DNA from: JAJEAD01 sp964420925 | GTDB lineage: Bacteria > Pseudomonadota > Gammaproteobacteria > HK1 | NCBI GenBank assembly: GCA_964420925.1 | Contig: CAYQVB010000041.1 | Span: forward strand, 1-64,000 | Length of the DNA: 64,000 nt | Direction of reading: 5' to 3' | Shown here: in pieces, positions 6,602 to 14,446 of the stretch | Numbering within the stretch: the stretch's first letter is position 1 | How the letters are laid out: every line of letters begins with the position of its first letter | Position numbers and translations under genes: made by a program | Notes under the pieces: generated by a model | Databases searched by the model: none | The model's input: the letters and a program-made list of their open reading frames with translations, nothing else | What the model was told of the DNA's origin: nothing

Positions 6602-8509
6602 ATGGAAAAACGCTTCACACTCAAGGACTTCTTCCTGTTTGCGGCGATCGGGTCGGTCCTCGTGGCACTGCTCGTCGCGATGTACATGATCGACCGGCAG
6701 TGGACGATGATGTCGCGGATGCGTGCGACGATGCAGGAGCAGGCGGAGGACCTGCGGGGCCTGCGCGGAGACCTGAAGGCGCTCGACCAACGGGTCGAGC
6801 GCGGAGCCCTTGCCGCCGCGCGCGCGGCCGCCGTGCAAGCGACTCCCGCCGCCGGCGCACCAGCGGACCCCGCGGCCTCGGAGGCCGCGTCGGTGTTCGA
6901 GCGGGCGCTCGGGGCAACCCGGCTCGCCGAGTACGCACCCGGCGACTGGCTGGTGCGGGCATTCGGGGTAGGACTCTCGACCATTACCCCTCTCATCTCC
7001 CAGGACGTCTACGCGTCGAACGTGCAGAGCTACGTGCAGGAGAGCCTGCTCTCGCGCAACCCCGACACGCTGGAATGGGAGGGGCTCGTCGCACGCTCCT
7101 GGGAGATCAGCGAAGACGGCCTCACCATCGCGTTCCGGCTGCGCGACGGCGTGACCTTCTCCGACGGCCGGCCGCTCGGCGCCGACGACGTCGCGTTCAC
7201 CTTCGACTTCATCATGAACGAGACCATCGCGGCGCCGCGCGACCGCGCGTATCTCGAGAAGGTCGAATCGGTCGAGGCGACATCCCCGCTGGAGGTCGTC
7301 TTTCGGTTCCGGGAGCCCTATTTCAATGCCCTGGCACTCTCGGGCAGCATGGCGGTGATGCCGCGGCACTTCTACGAGCCCTATCTCGACGAGCCCGCCA
7401 CCTTCAACGAGTCGAAAGGCCTCCTGCTCGGGTCCGGGCCCTATCGCCTCGCGGATCCGAAGTCCTGGACTCCGGACCTCGGAATCGTCGAGCTGGAACG
7501 CAACCCCCGCTACTGGGGGCCGGCGGCGCCGAGCTTCGACCGCCTCCTGTGGAAGGTCATCGAGAACGACAGCGCGCGGCTCACCACCTTCCGCAACCGC
7601 GACATCGACTCCTATACCGCCCGACCCCGGGAGTACCTGGGACTGCGCGACGACGCGGCGCTCGGCGAGCAGGCCCGGAACTTCGAGTTCATGAACGCGG
7701 TGGCGGGGTACAGCTACATCGGCTGGAATCAGCGCCGCGCCGGCGAGCCCACCCGCTTCGCGGACCGCCGGGTGCGCCAGGCGATGACCTGGCTCACGGA
7801 CCGTGCCCGCATCATCGACGAGATCATGCTCGGCCACGCGGAGCCCGCGGTCAGCCCCTTCAGCCCGCGCAGCCGGCAGCACGATCCCGCCATCGAGCCA
7901 CGCACCTTCGACCCGGAGAAGGCGAAGGCGCTGCTCGCGGAAGTCGGCTACCTCGATCGCGACGGCGACGGGGTGCTGGAAGACGAGGCGGGTGCGCCCT
8001 TCGAGTTCGAGCTCGTCTACTTCCAGGAAAACGAAGACACCGAACGCATGGTCCTCTTCCTCAAGGACCTCTACGCGCGAGCCGGAGTGCACCTGAAGCC
8101 GCTGCCCGCGGAGTGGCCGGTGATGCTCGATCTGCTGGACAACCGCGACTACGACGCGATCACGCTGGGCTGGACGAGCGGCGTGGAGACCGATGTCTAC
8201 CAGATGTTCCACGGCTCCCAGACCGAGGACGGCGGCGACAACTTCGTGCACTTCCAGCACGAAGAGTTCGATGCGCTGGTCGACCAGGCGCGCGCCACGG
8301 TCCGCGAGGAAGAGCGCATGCCCCTCTGGCAGGCGGTGGAGCGCATCTTCTACGAGGAGCAGCCCTACACCTTCCTGATGCGCCGCAAGACTCTCGCCTT
8401 CGTCGACCGCCGCCTCGAGAACCTCGAAGTCACCAGGCTCGGGCTCAACCTCAGCTCGGTCCCGGTCGAGATCTACACGCCGAGCGCAGCGCAGCGCTAC
8501 ACCGACTGA
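6602..8509 (+). CDS. Membrane-anchored family-5 (peptide/nickel-type) substrate-binding protein
   Basis: 635 residues. There is no cleavable signal. A single hydrophobic anchor (about residues 11-31, FLFAAIGSVLVALLVAMYMI) and an alpha-helical, probably coiled segment (35-75) precede an Ala-rich linker and a complete SBP_bac_5 domain. Domain markers are the early LARSW-type segment (GLVARSWEISEDGLTIAFRLRDGVTFSDG), GSGPYRL, ERNPRYWG and VRQAMTWLTDRARI. It should deliver oligopeptides or related solutes to a Dpp/Opp-type permease. The operon at 17526-24116 lacks a binding protein and is a possible partner (inference). ATG 6602 was chosen because the protein then begins with a short charged stretch before the TM; the ribosome site is weak. 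Confidence 0.88.
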   Translation: MEKRFTLKDFFLFAAIGSVLVALLVAMYMIDRQWTMMSRMRATMQEQAEDLRGLRGDLKALDQRVERGALAAARAAAVQATPAAGAPADPAASEAASVFERALGATRLAEYAPGDWLVRAFGVGLSTITPLISQDVYASNVQSYVQESLLSRNPDTLEWEGLVARSWEISEDGLTIAFRLRDGVTFSDGRPLGADDVAFTFDFIMNETIAAPRDRAYLEKVESVEATSPLEVVFRFREPYFNALALSGSMAVMPRHFYEPYLDEPATFNESKGLLLGSGPYRLADPKSWTPDLGIVELERNPRYWGPAAPSFDRLLWKVIENDSARLTTFRNRDIDSYTARPREYLGLRDDAALGEQARNFEFMNAVAGYSYIGWNQRRAGEPTRFADRRVRQAMTWLTDRARIIDEIMLGHAEPAVSPFSPRSRQHDPAIEPRTFDPEKAKALLAEVGYLDRDGDGVLEDEAGAPFEFELVYFQENEDTERMVLFLKDLYARAGVHLKPLPAEWPVMLDLLDNRDYDAITLGWTSGVETDVYQMFHGSQTEDGGDNFVHFQHEEFDALVDQARATVREEERMPLWQAVERIFYEEQPYTFLMRRKTLAFVDRRLENLEVTRLGLNLSSVPVEIYTPSAAQRYTD

Positions 8510-8678
8510 CGCGCCTTCGTTTCCAGGTCACCTGTTTGCACGCAAGTTCCCCTGTCCATGGCGCCGTAGTGAACCGGGCCACATCCGCCCCGGTTCCCCG
8601 GCGGCAACTGCCCACGGGAGAATCACCGGTATCGAACATCGCCCTCTCCGAAGCGCGCCTCGGGGCATTCGTGCCTCT

Positions 8679-9110
8679 TCAATCACGGACTTCGTAGGTC
8701 ATGATCTCGACACTGTGACCGTTGGGGTCTTCGAAGTACAAGGACGTGCCGTCTCCCCGCGCTCCCGCCTCGACGTCCGGTCCCTTCATGTTGAGGCTCT
8801 CTCCGCTGAGGTTGCCCGTCTCGCCAAAGCCGTCGGTCGCGTTGCCGTAGCGCAGGCCCGCTGCCTTGATGCGCCCGAAGATGGCATCGAACTCCTGCGC
8901 CGATACCGCGAACGCGAAGTGCTGGCACGGAATGTCCGGCGCCTCCCAGATCGCGAGCGCGGAGGTGTCGGAGACCTGAATCTGGGCGAATTCCAGTCCT
9001 CGATCGACCACCTTTTCGGCATTCTTCAAGCCGAGAATCCGCCCATAGAAGTCGATGGTCTCGTCGATGCTCCTGACCAGTACGCCGATGTGGTCCAAGG
9101 TGATGGTCAT
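8679..9110 (-). CDS. VOC-superfamily protein (glyoxalase/dioxygenase fold)
   Basis: 143 residues containing one VOC module with paired beta-alpha-beta-beta-beta units. It begins with ITLDHIGVLVRSIDETIDFY, where His7 is the usual first metal ligand, and ends with SLYFEDPNGHSVEIMTYE, where the glutamate of SVEIMTYE is the usual last ligand; a His is present in CQHFAFAVS. Members are metal-dependent isomerases, ring-cleaving dioxygenases or resistance proteins, and the substrate cannot be told from the sequence. It is convergent with the binding-protein gene at 6602-8509; 8510-8678 holds nothing I can name. A promoter should lie in 9111-9394, shared with the divergent LLM gene. Confidence 0.88.
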   Translation of the reverse strand: MTITLDHIGVLVRSIDETIDFYGRILGLKNAEKVVDRGLEFAQIQVSDTSALAIWEAPDIPCQHFAFAVSAQEFDAIFGRIKAAGLRYGNATDGFGETGNLSGESLNMKGPDVEAGARGDGTSLYFEDPNGHSVEIMTYEVRD

Positions 9111-9394
9111 GACAATCCTCCCCGGAAAACCGATGGACTTCCGACAAAGGTCTCACAGTTGGAGAGGCGGTGCGAGATTCAGACGAGCTATCGGGATGTT
9201 GCAAGGCGCGCATACTCGGTCCTGCTTCCTGGCCCCGGGCGATGCAGATGAAAGGCTTTGTCGGCGGTCTCGATTCCCCGTGCTTCCTCCCGCAGGTCCG
9301 TCCTTCGGCCCCTATTCCAAGAGCGTATCTCCCGGTGCATCAGAGTAAGATGGGCGGAACCAAGCTTCGAACAGCGTTGGAAAAGGGGTCACCG

Positions 9395-10561
9395 ATGCGC
9401 TTCGACTTCAGCCCGTTCTTCAATCCTGGAGAGAACATTCCGTGGGACAGGGTGGTGGAGATGATGCGCGAGCAGACTCGGATTGCCGAAGAGACGGGCT
9501 TTAGCACCGTCTGGATTACCGAGCACCACATGGCGCACAACGGCTACATGAATGCTCCCCCCAATCCGGTCCTGATGGGGGCGGACCTGGCCGCCCACTG
9601 CAAGAAGATTCGCGTGGGCCAGGCACCGGTGGTGCTGCCTGACTGGCATCCGCTGCGGGTGGCGGAAGATGTCGCCCTGCTCGACAACATGACGCAGGGT
9701 CGGGTCGATTTCGGCGCGGGGCGCGGCCTCAACGAACGCACCACGCTACAGTTCAACATCGACGCGGACCGGCGCAACACCAAGAAATGCGATGCCTTGT
9801 TCCGCGAGTGCCTGGACATCGTCATCAAGGCCTGGACCGAGGACCCTTTCACCTACGACGGCGAGTTCTACCGCTTTCCGGTGCCCGGCTGGCTGGAAAC
9901 CAACAAGCAGTTCTTCCCCCTGGACAGTCGCTATCACGCGCCCGACGGGGAGTACGTCGGCATGTACATCCACCCGCGGCCGTACCAGCAGCCCCATCCC
10001 CCGGTGTGGCTGATGTCGAACACCCCCCATGTCTACGAGTTCGCGGGCGCGGAGGGGATGCAGGTCATCGGGATGTCGAACCCGCCACGGAAAACCCGCA
10101 GATGCTGGAGCGCCTTCCAGCAGGCCGCTTCCGGCGCTCAGCAGCGCGAGCTCGCGCTCGGCGATGGGGTAGGGGTGTGTGTCGTGGTCTACGTGGCGGA
10201 GACGATGGAAGAAGCGGTGAGGGACGTGCGCTCGGGGATAAACGTCTTCTACGAGATGTCCAACGGCTGGCGCCCCAGCGGCGAGTACGCGAGGCGCTCA
10301 TACCTGGACGAGGGCGAGGAGATGAGCAGCGCCGACCGGGACGGCGACTGGTTCGACTTTCTCCAGGCCCATGACATCGTCTGGGTGGGTACTGCCGATT
10401 ACGTGGCGGAGAAGATCGAGAAGGCCCGCGAGGAGGTAGGCCTCCAGCACGTCATGCTGGCCATGCCCTTCTTCGGTCTGCCCTTCGAGAAGGTCCTCTC
10501 CAGCCTGTCGCGATTCGGAGAGCATGTCGTGCCTCGCTTCGAGATGGCCGCCGCTGCCTAG
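9395..10561 (+). CDS. LLM-class flavin-dependent oxidoreductase
   Basis: 388 residues with the bacterial luciferase-like TIM barrel. Markers are MRFDFSPFFNP at the start, the TVWITEHHMAH loop, VAEDVALLDNMTQGRVDFGAGRG (the FMN-binding region of the family) and the late AMPFFGLPFEKV. The start ATG 9395 follows AAGGGGT at 9383-9388. Such enzymes use reduced FMN and O2 to oxidise small molecules. Around 10085-10113 the reading frame loses family resemblance (NPPRKTRRCWSA), while the +1 frame reads ENPQMLER, as expected for the family. This suggests a pair of compensating indels. It is the first of six LLM genes in the window. Confidence 0.88.
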   Translation: MRFDFSPFFNPGENIPWDRVVEMMREQTRIAEETGFSTVWITEHHMAHNGYMNAPPNPVLMGADLAAHCKKIRVGQAPVVLPDWHPLRVAEDVALLDNMTQGRVDFGAGRGLNERTTLQFNIDADRRNTKKCDALFRECLDIVIKAWTEDPFTYDGEFYRFPVPGWLETNKQFFPLDSRYHAPDGEYVGMYIHPRPYQQPHPPVWLMSNTPHVYEFAGAEGMQVIGMSNPPRKTRRCWSAFQQAASGAQQRELALGDGVGVCVVVYVAETMEEAVRDVRSGINVFYEMSNGWRPSGEYARRSYLDEGEEMSSADRDGDWFDFLQAHDIVWVGTADYVAEKIEKAREEVGLQHVMLAMPFFGLPFEKVLSSLSRFGEHVVPRFEMAAAA

Positions 10562-10732
10562 CACCTCTGCGCAGTGATGACGATCGATTGAAAATCAAGC
10601 GGTTGGACTTCGACATGGTCTCATCCGCACCATGCCAACCAGTCAGAACTCCATGCTGAGGTATCAGGTCGGCGTCGCAGATCGCAACATTCGAAGCCCA
10701 TCCCGCGCTTCGAGACTCTTGGGAGAAAAGTC

Positions 10733-11395
10733 ATGCTGGAAATCTGGGGCAGGAAGAATTCGAACAACGTCATTCCAGTCATGTGGACGGTGAGCGAGCT
10801 CGGCCTCGAGCACACCCGCCACAACGTGGGAGGCTCCTTCGGTGGCCTGGATACGGACGAATACGGGCGGCTCAATCCCAACCGCACGGTACCGACCATC
10901 AACGACGACGGCTTCGTGCTGTGGGAGTCGACCCCAATCGTGCGCTACCTGTCGCGGCGCTACGGAACCGGCTCGCTGTGCCCCGAGGATCCGGAGCAGG
11001 CGGCGCTCGCCGACCAATGGATGGAGTGGTTCAAGGCGAACGTGTTCTTGAGCTTCATCCCCATCTTCTTCGGTCTGGTTCGAATGCCCAGGGAGCAAAG
11101 CGATCCCGAGAAGATCGCGGAAGCGGCGCGCACTGCGGGCGAGAAGCTGAAGATCCTGGATCGCCACCTGGAGGGACGGCGCTTCGTCGTGGGTGACGAC
11201 TTGACCATGGGCGACATTCCGGTCGGCACCTGGGCCTTCAAATACTTCACCCTGCCCATCGAGCGGCCTTCGCTGCCCAACGTGGAGGCCTGGTACGCGC
11301 GCCTGTGCGAGCGTGCGCCTTATCAGACCCATGCGATGAATCCCTTCGGCAGCTCGCCCGAGGAGTGGCTGGAGCTCGAGAGAGCCGGAGCCTGA
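10733..11395 (+). CDS. Glutathione S-transferase
   Basis: 220 residues. The N-terminal thioredoxin-fold domain (about 1-80) has the cis-Pro/Glu-Ser glutathione motif TVPTINDDGFVLWESTPIVRYL. A helical C-terminal domain carries GRRFVVGDDLTMGDIPVGTW (the N-capping box and hydrophobic staple region). The catalytic position near the N-terminus reads SNNVIPVMW, so a Ser or Asn rather than Tyr may act. ATG 10733 follows GGGAGA about nine bases upstream. It is co-directional with the alpha/beta hydrolase gene that begins 42 bases later, and the two are likely one unit. The substrate is unknown; a maleylpyruvate-isomerase-like role is possible but not shown. Confidence 0.9.
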   Translation: MLEIWGRKNSNNVIPVMWTVSELGLEHTRHNVGGSFGGLDTDEYGRLNPNRTVPTINDDGFVLWESTPIVRYLSRRYGTGSLCPEDPEQAALADQWMEWFKANVFLSFIPIFFGLVRMPREQSDPEKIAEAARTAGEKLKILDRHLEGRRFVVGDDLTMGDIPVGTWAFKYFTLPIERPSLPNVEAWYARLCERAPYQTHAMNPFGSSPEEWLELERAGA

Positions 11396-11436
11396 GATCT
11401 CCACCGGTCGGCAGACGAGCCCTACGGGAGGTCGGG

Positions 11437-12306
11437 ATGAGCCTCTACAAGGGGATGGATGCCGAGACCCTGGAATCCCAGTACAACCTGCTGGCGCGCC
11501 TGGGCCCCGATTACCCCGCCCTGGTCGAGCGCTTCATGACCCGGAGCGCCGCGCAGCGGGAGGCATCGCGGGCCCGCGTCGACCTCGCCTACGGAGACGG
11601 AGAGCGGGACAAGCTGGACTTCTTCTCCGGAGGCAACGCCAACGGCCCGATGCTGGTGTACATCCATGGCGGCTACTGGCAGCGCGGGGACAAGTCCATG
11701 TACAGCTTCGTCACCGAGGGCTTCGTCGAGCACGGCGTGTCGATGGCGGTGCTGAACTACAACCTGACTCCATCGGTTCGCATCGGAGAGATCCCTCCAC
11801 AAATCAGAAGGGCGGTCGCCTGGTGCTGGCGCCATGCCGCCGACCTCGGATTCTCGCGCGAGAAGATGTTCGTCATGGGTCACTCCGCCGGCGGCCATCT
11901 CACCGCGATGATGATGGCCACCGACTGGCCGGCCTTCGAAGCCGCGCTGCCCGCGGACCTGGTGCGCGCGGGAATCCCCATCTCCGGCCTGTTCGAGCTG
12001 GAGCCGCTGGTGCACACCTCGATCAACGAGGGCCCGCGGATGGACGTGGAAGAGGCGAGGGCCGAGAGCCCCACCTTCATCCCGCCGGTGACCAATGCGC
12101 CCCAGCTCGTGGTGGTGGGCGGCGACGAGACGGAGGAGTTTCACCGCCAGTCGGATGACTACTGCGCAAAGTTCGCCACCGCCGAGCGCCCGATGGAGCG
12201 CTACGACGTGCCGGGTGCGGATCACATGGGCGAGCTCGACCACCTCGCCGATGACGGCAGCGTGTTCTTCGCCAAGTCGATGCAGCTCATCACGAGCGCG
12301 AGCTAG
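11437..12306 (+). CDS. Alpha/beta hydrolase, KynB/esterase-lipase (HGGYW) type
   Basis: 289 residues. The oxyanion-hole motif HGGYWQRGDK follows VYIHG, the nucleophile elbow is GHSAGGH (Ser in FVMGHSAGGHL), and the acid and histidine are probably in VVGGDETEEF and GADHMGELD near the C-terminus. HGGYW-type hydrolases include arylformamidases and carboxylesterases. ATG 11437 follows GGGAGGT (11426-11432) at good spacing. It lies downstream of the GST gene. Its stop codon TAG (12304-12306) interlocks with the stop of the convergent gene in the palindrome CTAG. Confidence 0.9.
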   Translation: MSLYKGMDAETLESQYNLLARLGPDYPALVERFMTRSAAQREASRARVDLAYGDGERDKLDFFSGGNANGPMLVYIHGGYWQRGDKSMYSFVTEGFVEHGVSMAVLNYNLTPSVRIGEIPPQIRRAVAWCWRHAADLGFSREKMFVMGHSAGGHLTAMMMATDWPAFEAALPADLVRAGIPISGLFELEPLVHTSINEGPRMDVEEARAESPTFIPPVTNAPQLVVVGGDETEEFHRQSDDYCAKFATAERPMERYDVPGADHMGELDHLADDGSVFFAKSMQLITSAS

Positions 12307-13076
12307 GAAACCCTGCGCAGGAAGTCGAGGAGCGGGCCGGCCACCCGCTCCGGGGCCTCGTTCAGGATGTCGTGCCTGAGGCCGTCCAGGATCACGAGTT
12401 CCGAGTTCTGGAGCTCGCCCGCGATGAACCGGTTGAGACGGGGATTGGAGCCACCATCGAACTCCGCCGTCAGCACCAGGCAGGGGCATGCGATCTCCTT
12501 CAGCCAGGGCCCCATCTCGGTCGTCGCATAGATCTCGAACACACTCAGGAACACGTCCTTGGGGGTGTCGATCACTTCCTGCAGCTTGCCTCGCACCACC
12601 TCCGGTCGCTTCGTCTGAAACTGGTCGGTAAACCAGCGATCGGCCAGCGTTCCGAGGGTTTGAGGGATCCCGTCCGTGGTGAGCGCTGCAATAACTGCCG
12701 AGAGCCGCGCGCGGTCTTCCTCGCTGCGCCCGGCCGCAGTGCTGAGCAGCCCCACGGAGAGCGTACGCTCGGGGTGGGCCCGGGCGTAGGCAGGTCCGAT
12801 CACGCCCCCCAGGGAATGACCAACGACGTGGATCCGCTCGTGACCCAGCCGCGTGCGGAGCGCCTCCAGGTCTTCAACCAGTTCATCCAGACTGTAGGGC
12901 GTATCCGGGACCGGGCTCTCACCGTGCCCGCGCAGATCGAAGCTCACGCAGGTGAACTCGGACTTGAAGCGCGCAATCAGGGCGTTCCAATGGGTCTTGC
13001 GCGACCCTATGCCGTGCACCATGTAGAGCGGCGGACCGCTTCCTTCCACCGCATACGCGACATCTACCGCGCTCAT
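12303..13076 (-). CDS. Alpha/beta hydrolase (alpha/beta-fold esterase or lactonase type)
   Basis: 257 residues. It shows the classic HGIGSRKTHWNA oxyanion region, FDLRGHGES, nucleophile elbow VGHSLGGVIGP, acid in LTAEFDGGSNP and catalytic His in DGLRHDILNEAP. This is the 3-oxoadipate enol-lactonase/haloperoxidase-like branch. The start is ATG 13076 (MSAVDVAYAVEG), the natural domain beginning; the in-frame extension to 13148 is unlike the family. It is convergent with the preceding hydrolase, and the two stop codons share three bases. The region upstream to 13431 holds a palindromic mobile repeat. Confidence 0.9.
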   Translation of the reverse strand: MSAVDVAYAVEGSGPPLYMVHGIGSRKTHWNALIARFKSEFTCVSFDLRGHGESPVPDTPYSLDELVEDLEALRTRLGHERIHVVGHSLGGVIGPAYARAHPERTLSVGLLSTAAGRSEEDRARLSAVIAALTTDGIPQTLGTLADRWFTDQFQTKRPEVVRGKLQEVIDTPKDVFLSVFEIYATTEMGPWLKEIACPCLVLTAEFDGGSNPRLNRFIAGELQNSELVILDGLRHDILNEAPERVAGPLLDFLRRVS

Positions 13077-13207
13077 CGTGTCGTTACTCCCCCAAGCCCC
13101 GCGAGATGGCTGCGCCCGAATGACACGCCGGAGCGGAGACCATAGCATGCCGCCGCCAGGCTCCAGGGTCGGCGTCCAGGACCTTCGTCCCCCCGGCCAA
13201 TCTGCTA

Positions 13208-13385
13208 GCCGCGAAGTTTCACCGATTTACGTCGCGAGGGCGCCAAGATGTCGTGGTAGTGGGTCGCACGGACCGAGAGGTGCTGACGGCGTAGCCGACA
13301 CTACGTCGAAGCGCCTCGAGGGAGTACGGCCCGCTAACGCGAGCATATTGGCGTCCGCAGCAGGAAATAGGTGAAACTTCGCGGC
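13208..13385. repeat. MITE-like palindromic repeat, copy A
   Basis: A 178-base element bounded by perfect 16-base terminal inverted repeats (13208-13223 and 13370-13385; arm GCCGCGAAGTTTCACC). Its interior shares blocks with copy B at 36771-36948: GCGAGGGCGCC near the left end, TCGCACGGAC/CGCACGGACTGAGAG, TACGTCGAAG, GCCTCGAGGGAGTACG and GGCGTCCGCAGCAGGA near the right end. The terminal arms differ between the copies, yet each pairs with its own partner. It lies between divergent genes at 13076 and 13432, and the right end is 46 bases before the binding-protein ATG. Confidence 0.75.
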
Positions 13386-13431
13386 CAGATTGCATCTCCG
13401 CCCGGCGGGCGGTCACCAGAGGAGATACGGA

Positions 13432-14397
13432 ATGAGACGGCTCTTGACGACCATCGGCAGCGCCGTGGCGCTGTCTGCAACCCTTTCATCGAGCACGCTC
13501 GCGGCCGATGCCACGCTGCCCGATCCAAACTATCCCGGCGGGCGTGCCCTGACCTACATGATCAAGGTGGTGGCCGAGCAGCGCCTGGGCCTCGAGATCG
13601 GCATCGAGCGTACGAACGCGGTGCCGGTCATCTGGAAGGCGATGGACCGGGGCAAGGGCGAGATCGACGTCTGGCCCGAGGTGTGGATGCCGAACCAGCA
13701 GGCGCTGGTCAACGAGTACGTGAACGAGAAGGGCACCGTCAAGCTGGGATCCAAACCCTACTTGGCCAGCCAGGGAATGTGCGTGACCCGGATGACCCAG
13801 GAGAAACACGGCATCAGCTCGATTTACGACCTGATCAGTGCCGACAACGCCAAGCTCTTCGATACCGACGGCGACGGCAGGGGCGAGCTCTACATCGGCC
13901 CCTCCGGCTGGATCTCGACCAACGTGGAGAAGGTACGGGCGCGTGACTATGGCTACGGCGAGGTCTTCGAGCTTCAGGTGATGGAGGAGGCGGCGGCGCT
14001 CGCGAACCTGGACGCGGCGGTCACCAAGGGCAATCCCTTCGTGTTCTACTGCTACGGGCCGCACCACATCTTCAAGCTGCACGATCTCGTGCTCCTCGAA
14101 GAGCCGCCGCATGATCCGGAAAAGTTCAAGTTCGTCGGGCCCAGCGAGGCGGCGGACTGGTACGAGCAGTCCTACGTGGAGTCGGCGTGGGGCGAGACCC
14201 TGGTGTACGTCTCCTACAGCAAGTCGCTCGAGCAGCGCGCGCCGACGCTCGCCGCATTCCTCGACAACGTGCACTTCGACGCGGACGAAGTGAGCGGCTG
14301 GATCTTCGAGATCGGCATCAACGGCCGCGAACCCCAGGAAGTCGCGGAAGAGTGGGTCGCGAACAACCCGGACGCGGTCGACATGTGGGTGCAGTAG
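13432..14397 (+). CDS. Betaine/proline-type ABC substrate-binding protein (OpuAC family)
   Basis: 321 residues. A Sec signal peptide (MRRLLTTIGSAVALSATLSSSTLAADA, cleavage after LAA or ADA) precedes a type-II binding fold with GKGEIDVWPEVWMPNQ, YIGPSGWIST and PFVFYCYGPHH, as in OpuAC/ProX-like proteins for quaternary ammonium compounds. Trp and Tyr residues typical of the aromatic box are present (WPEVWMPN, YCYGPHH, DWYEQSY). The start ATG 13432 has GAGGAGAT seven bases upstream. The matching permease and ATPase are encoded convergently at 14447-17031, so the importer is split into two transcripts. The exact ligand (betaine, carnitine, proline) is not fixed by sequence alone. Confidence 0.88.
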   Translation: MRRLLTTIGSAVALSATLSSSTLAADATLPDPNYPGGRALTYMIKVVAEQRLGLEIGIERTNAVPVIWKAMDRGKGEIDVWPEVWMPNQQALVNEYVNEKGTVKLGSKPYLASQGMCVTRMTQEKHGISSIYDLISADNAKLFDTDGDGRGELYIGPSGWISTNVEKVRARDYGYGEVFELQVMEEAAALANLDAAVTKGNPFVFYCYGPHHIFKLHDLVLLEEPPHDPEKFKFVGPSEAADWYEQSYVESAWGETLVYVSYSKSLEQRAPTLAAFLDNVHFDADEVSGWIFEIGINGREPQEVAEEWVANNPDAVDMWVQ

Positions 14398-14417
14398 CTC
14401 CGCAGGAGTTGGACCAG

Positions 14418-14436
14418 CCCCCGGCGCGGCCGGGGG
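14418..14436. terminator. GC-rich hairpin between convergent transporter genes
   Basis: CCCCCGG-CGCGG-CCGGGGG forms a 7-bp stem with a 5-base loop, 20 bases after one stop codon and 10 bases beyond the other. It could end both transcripts, but neither side carries a T-run. Confidence 0.5.
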
Positions 14437-14446
14437 CGGTCCCGCC

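Noticed and set aside
5528..8260. 910-residue minus-strand open frame covering the integrase and the binding-protein gene
   Set aside because: Only its C-terminal third (5528-6430) resembles a protein family. The rest is the complement of the plus-strand binding-protein gene at 6602-8509 and is open because of high GC.
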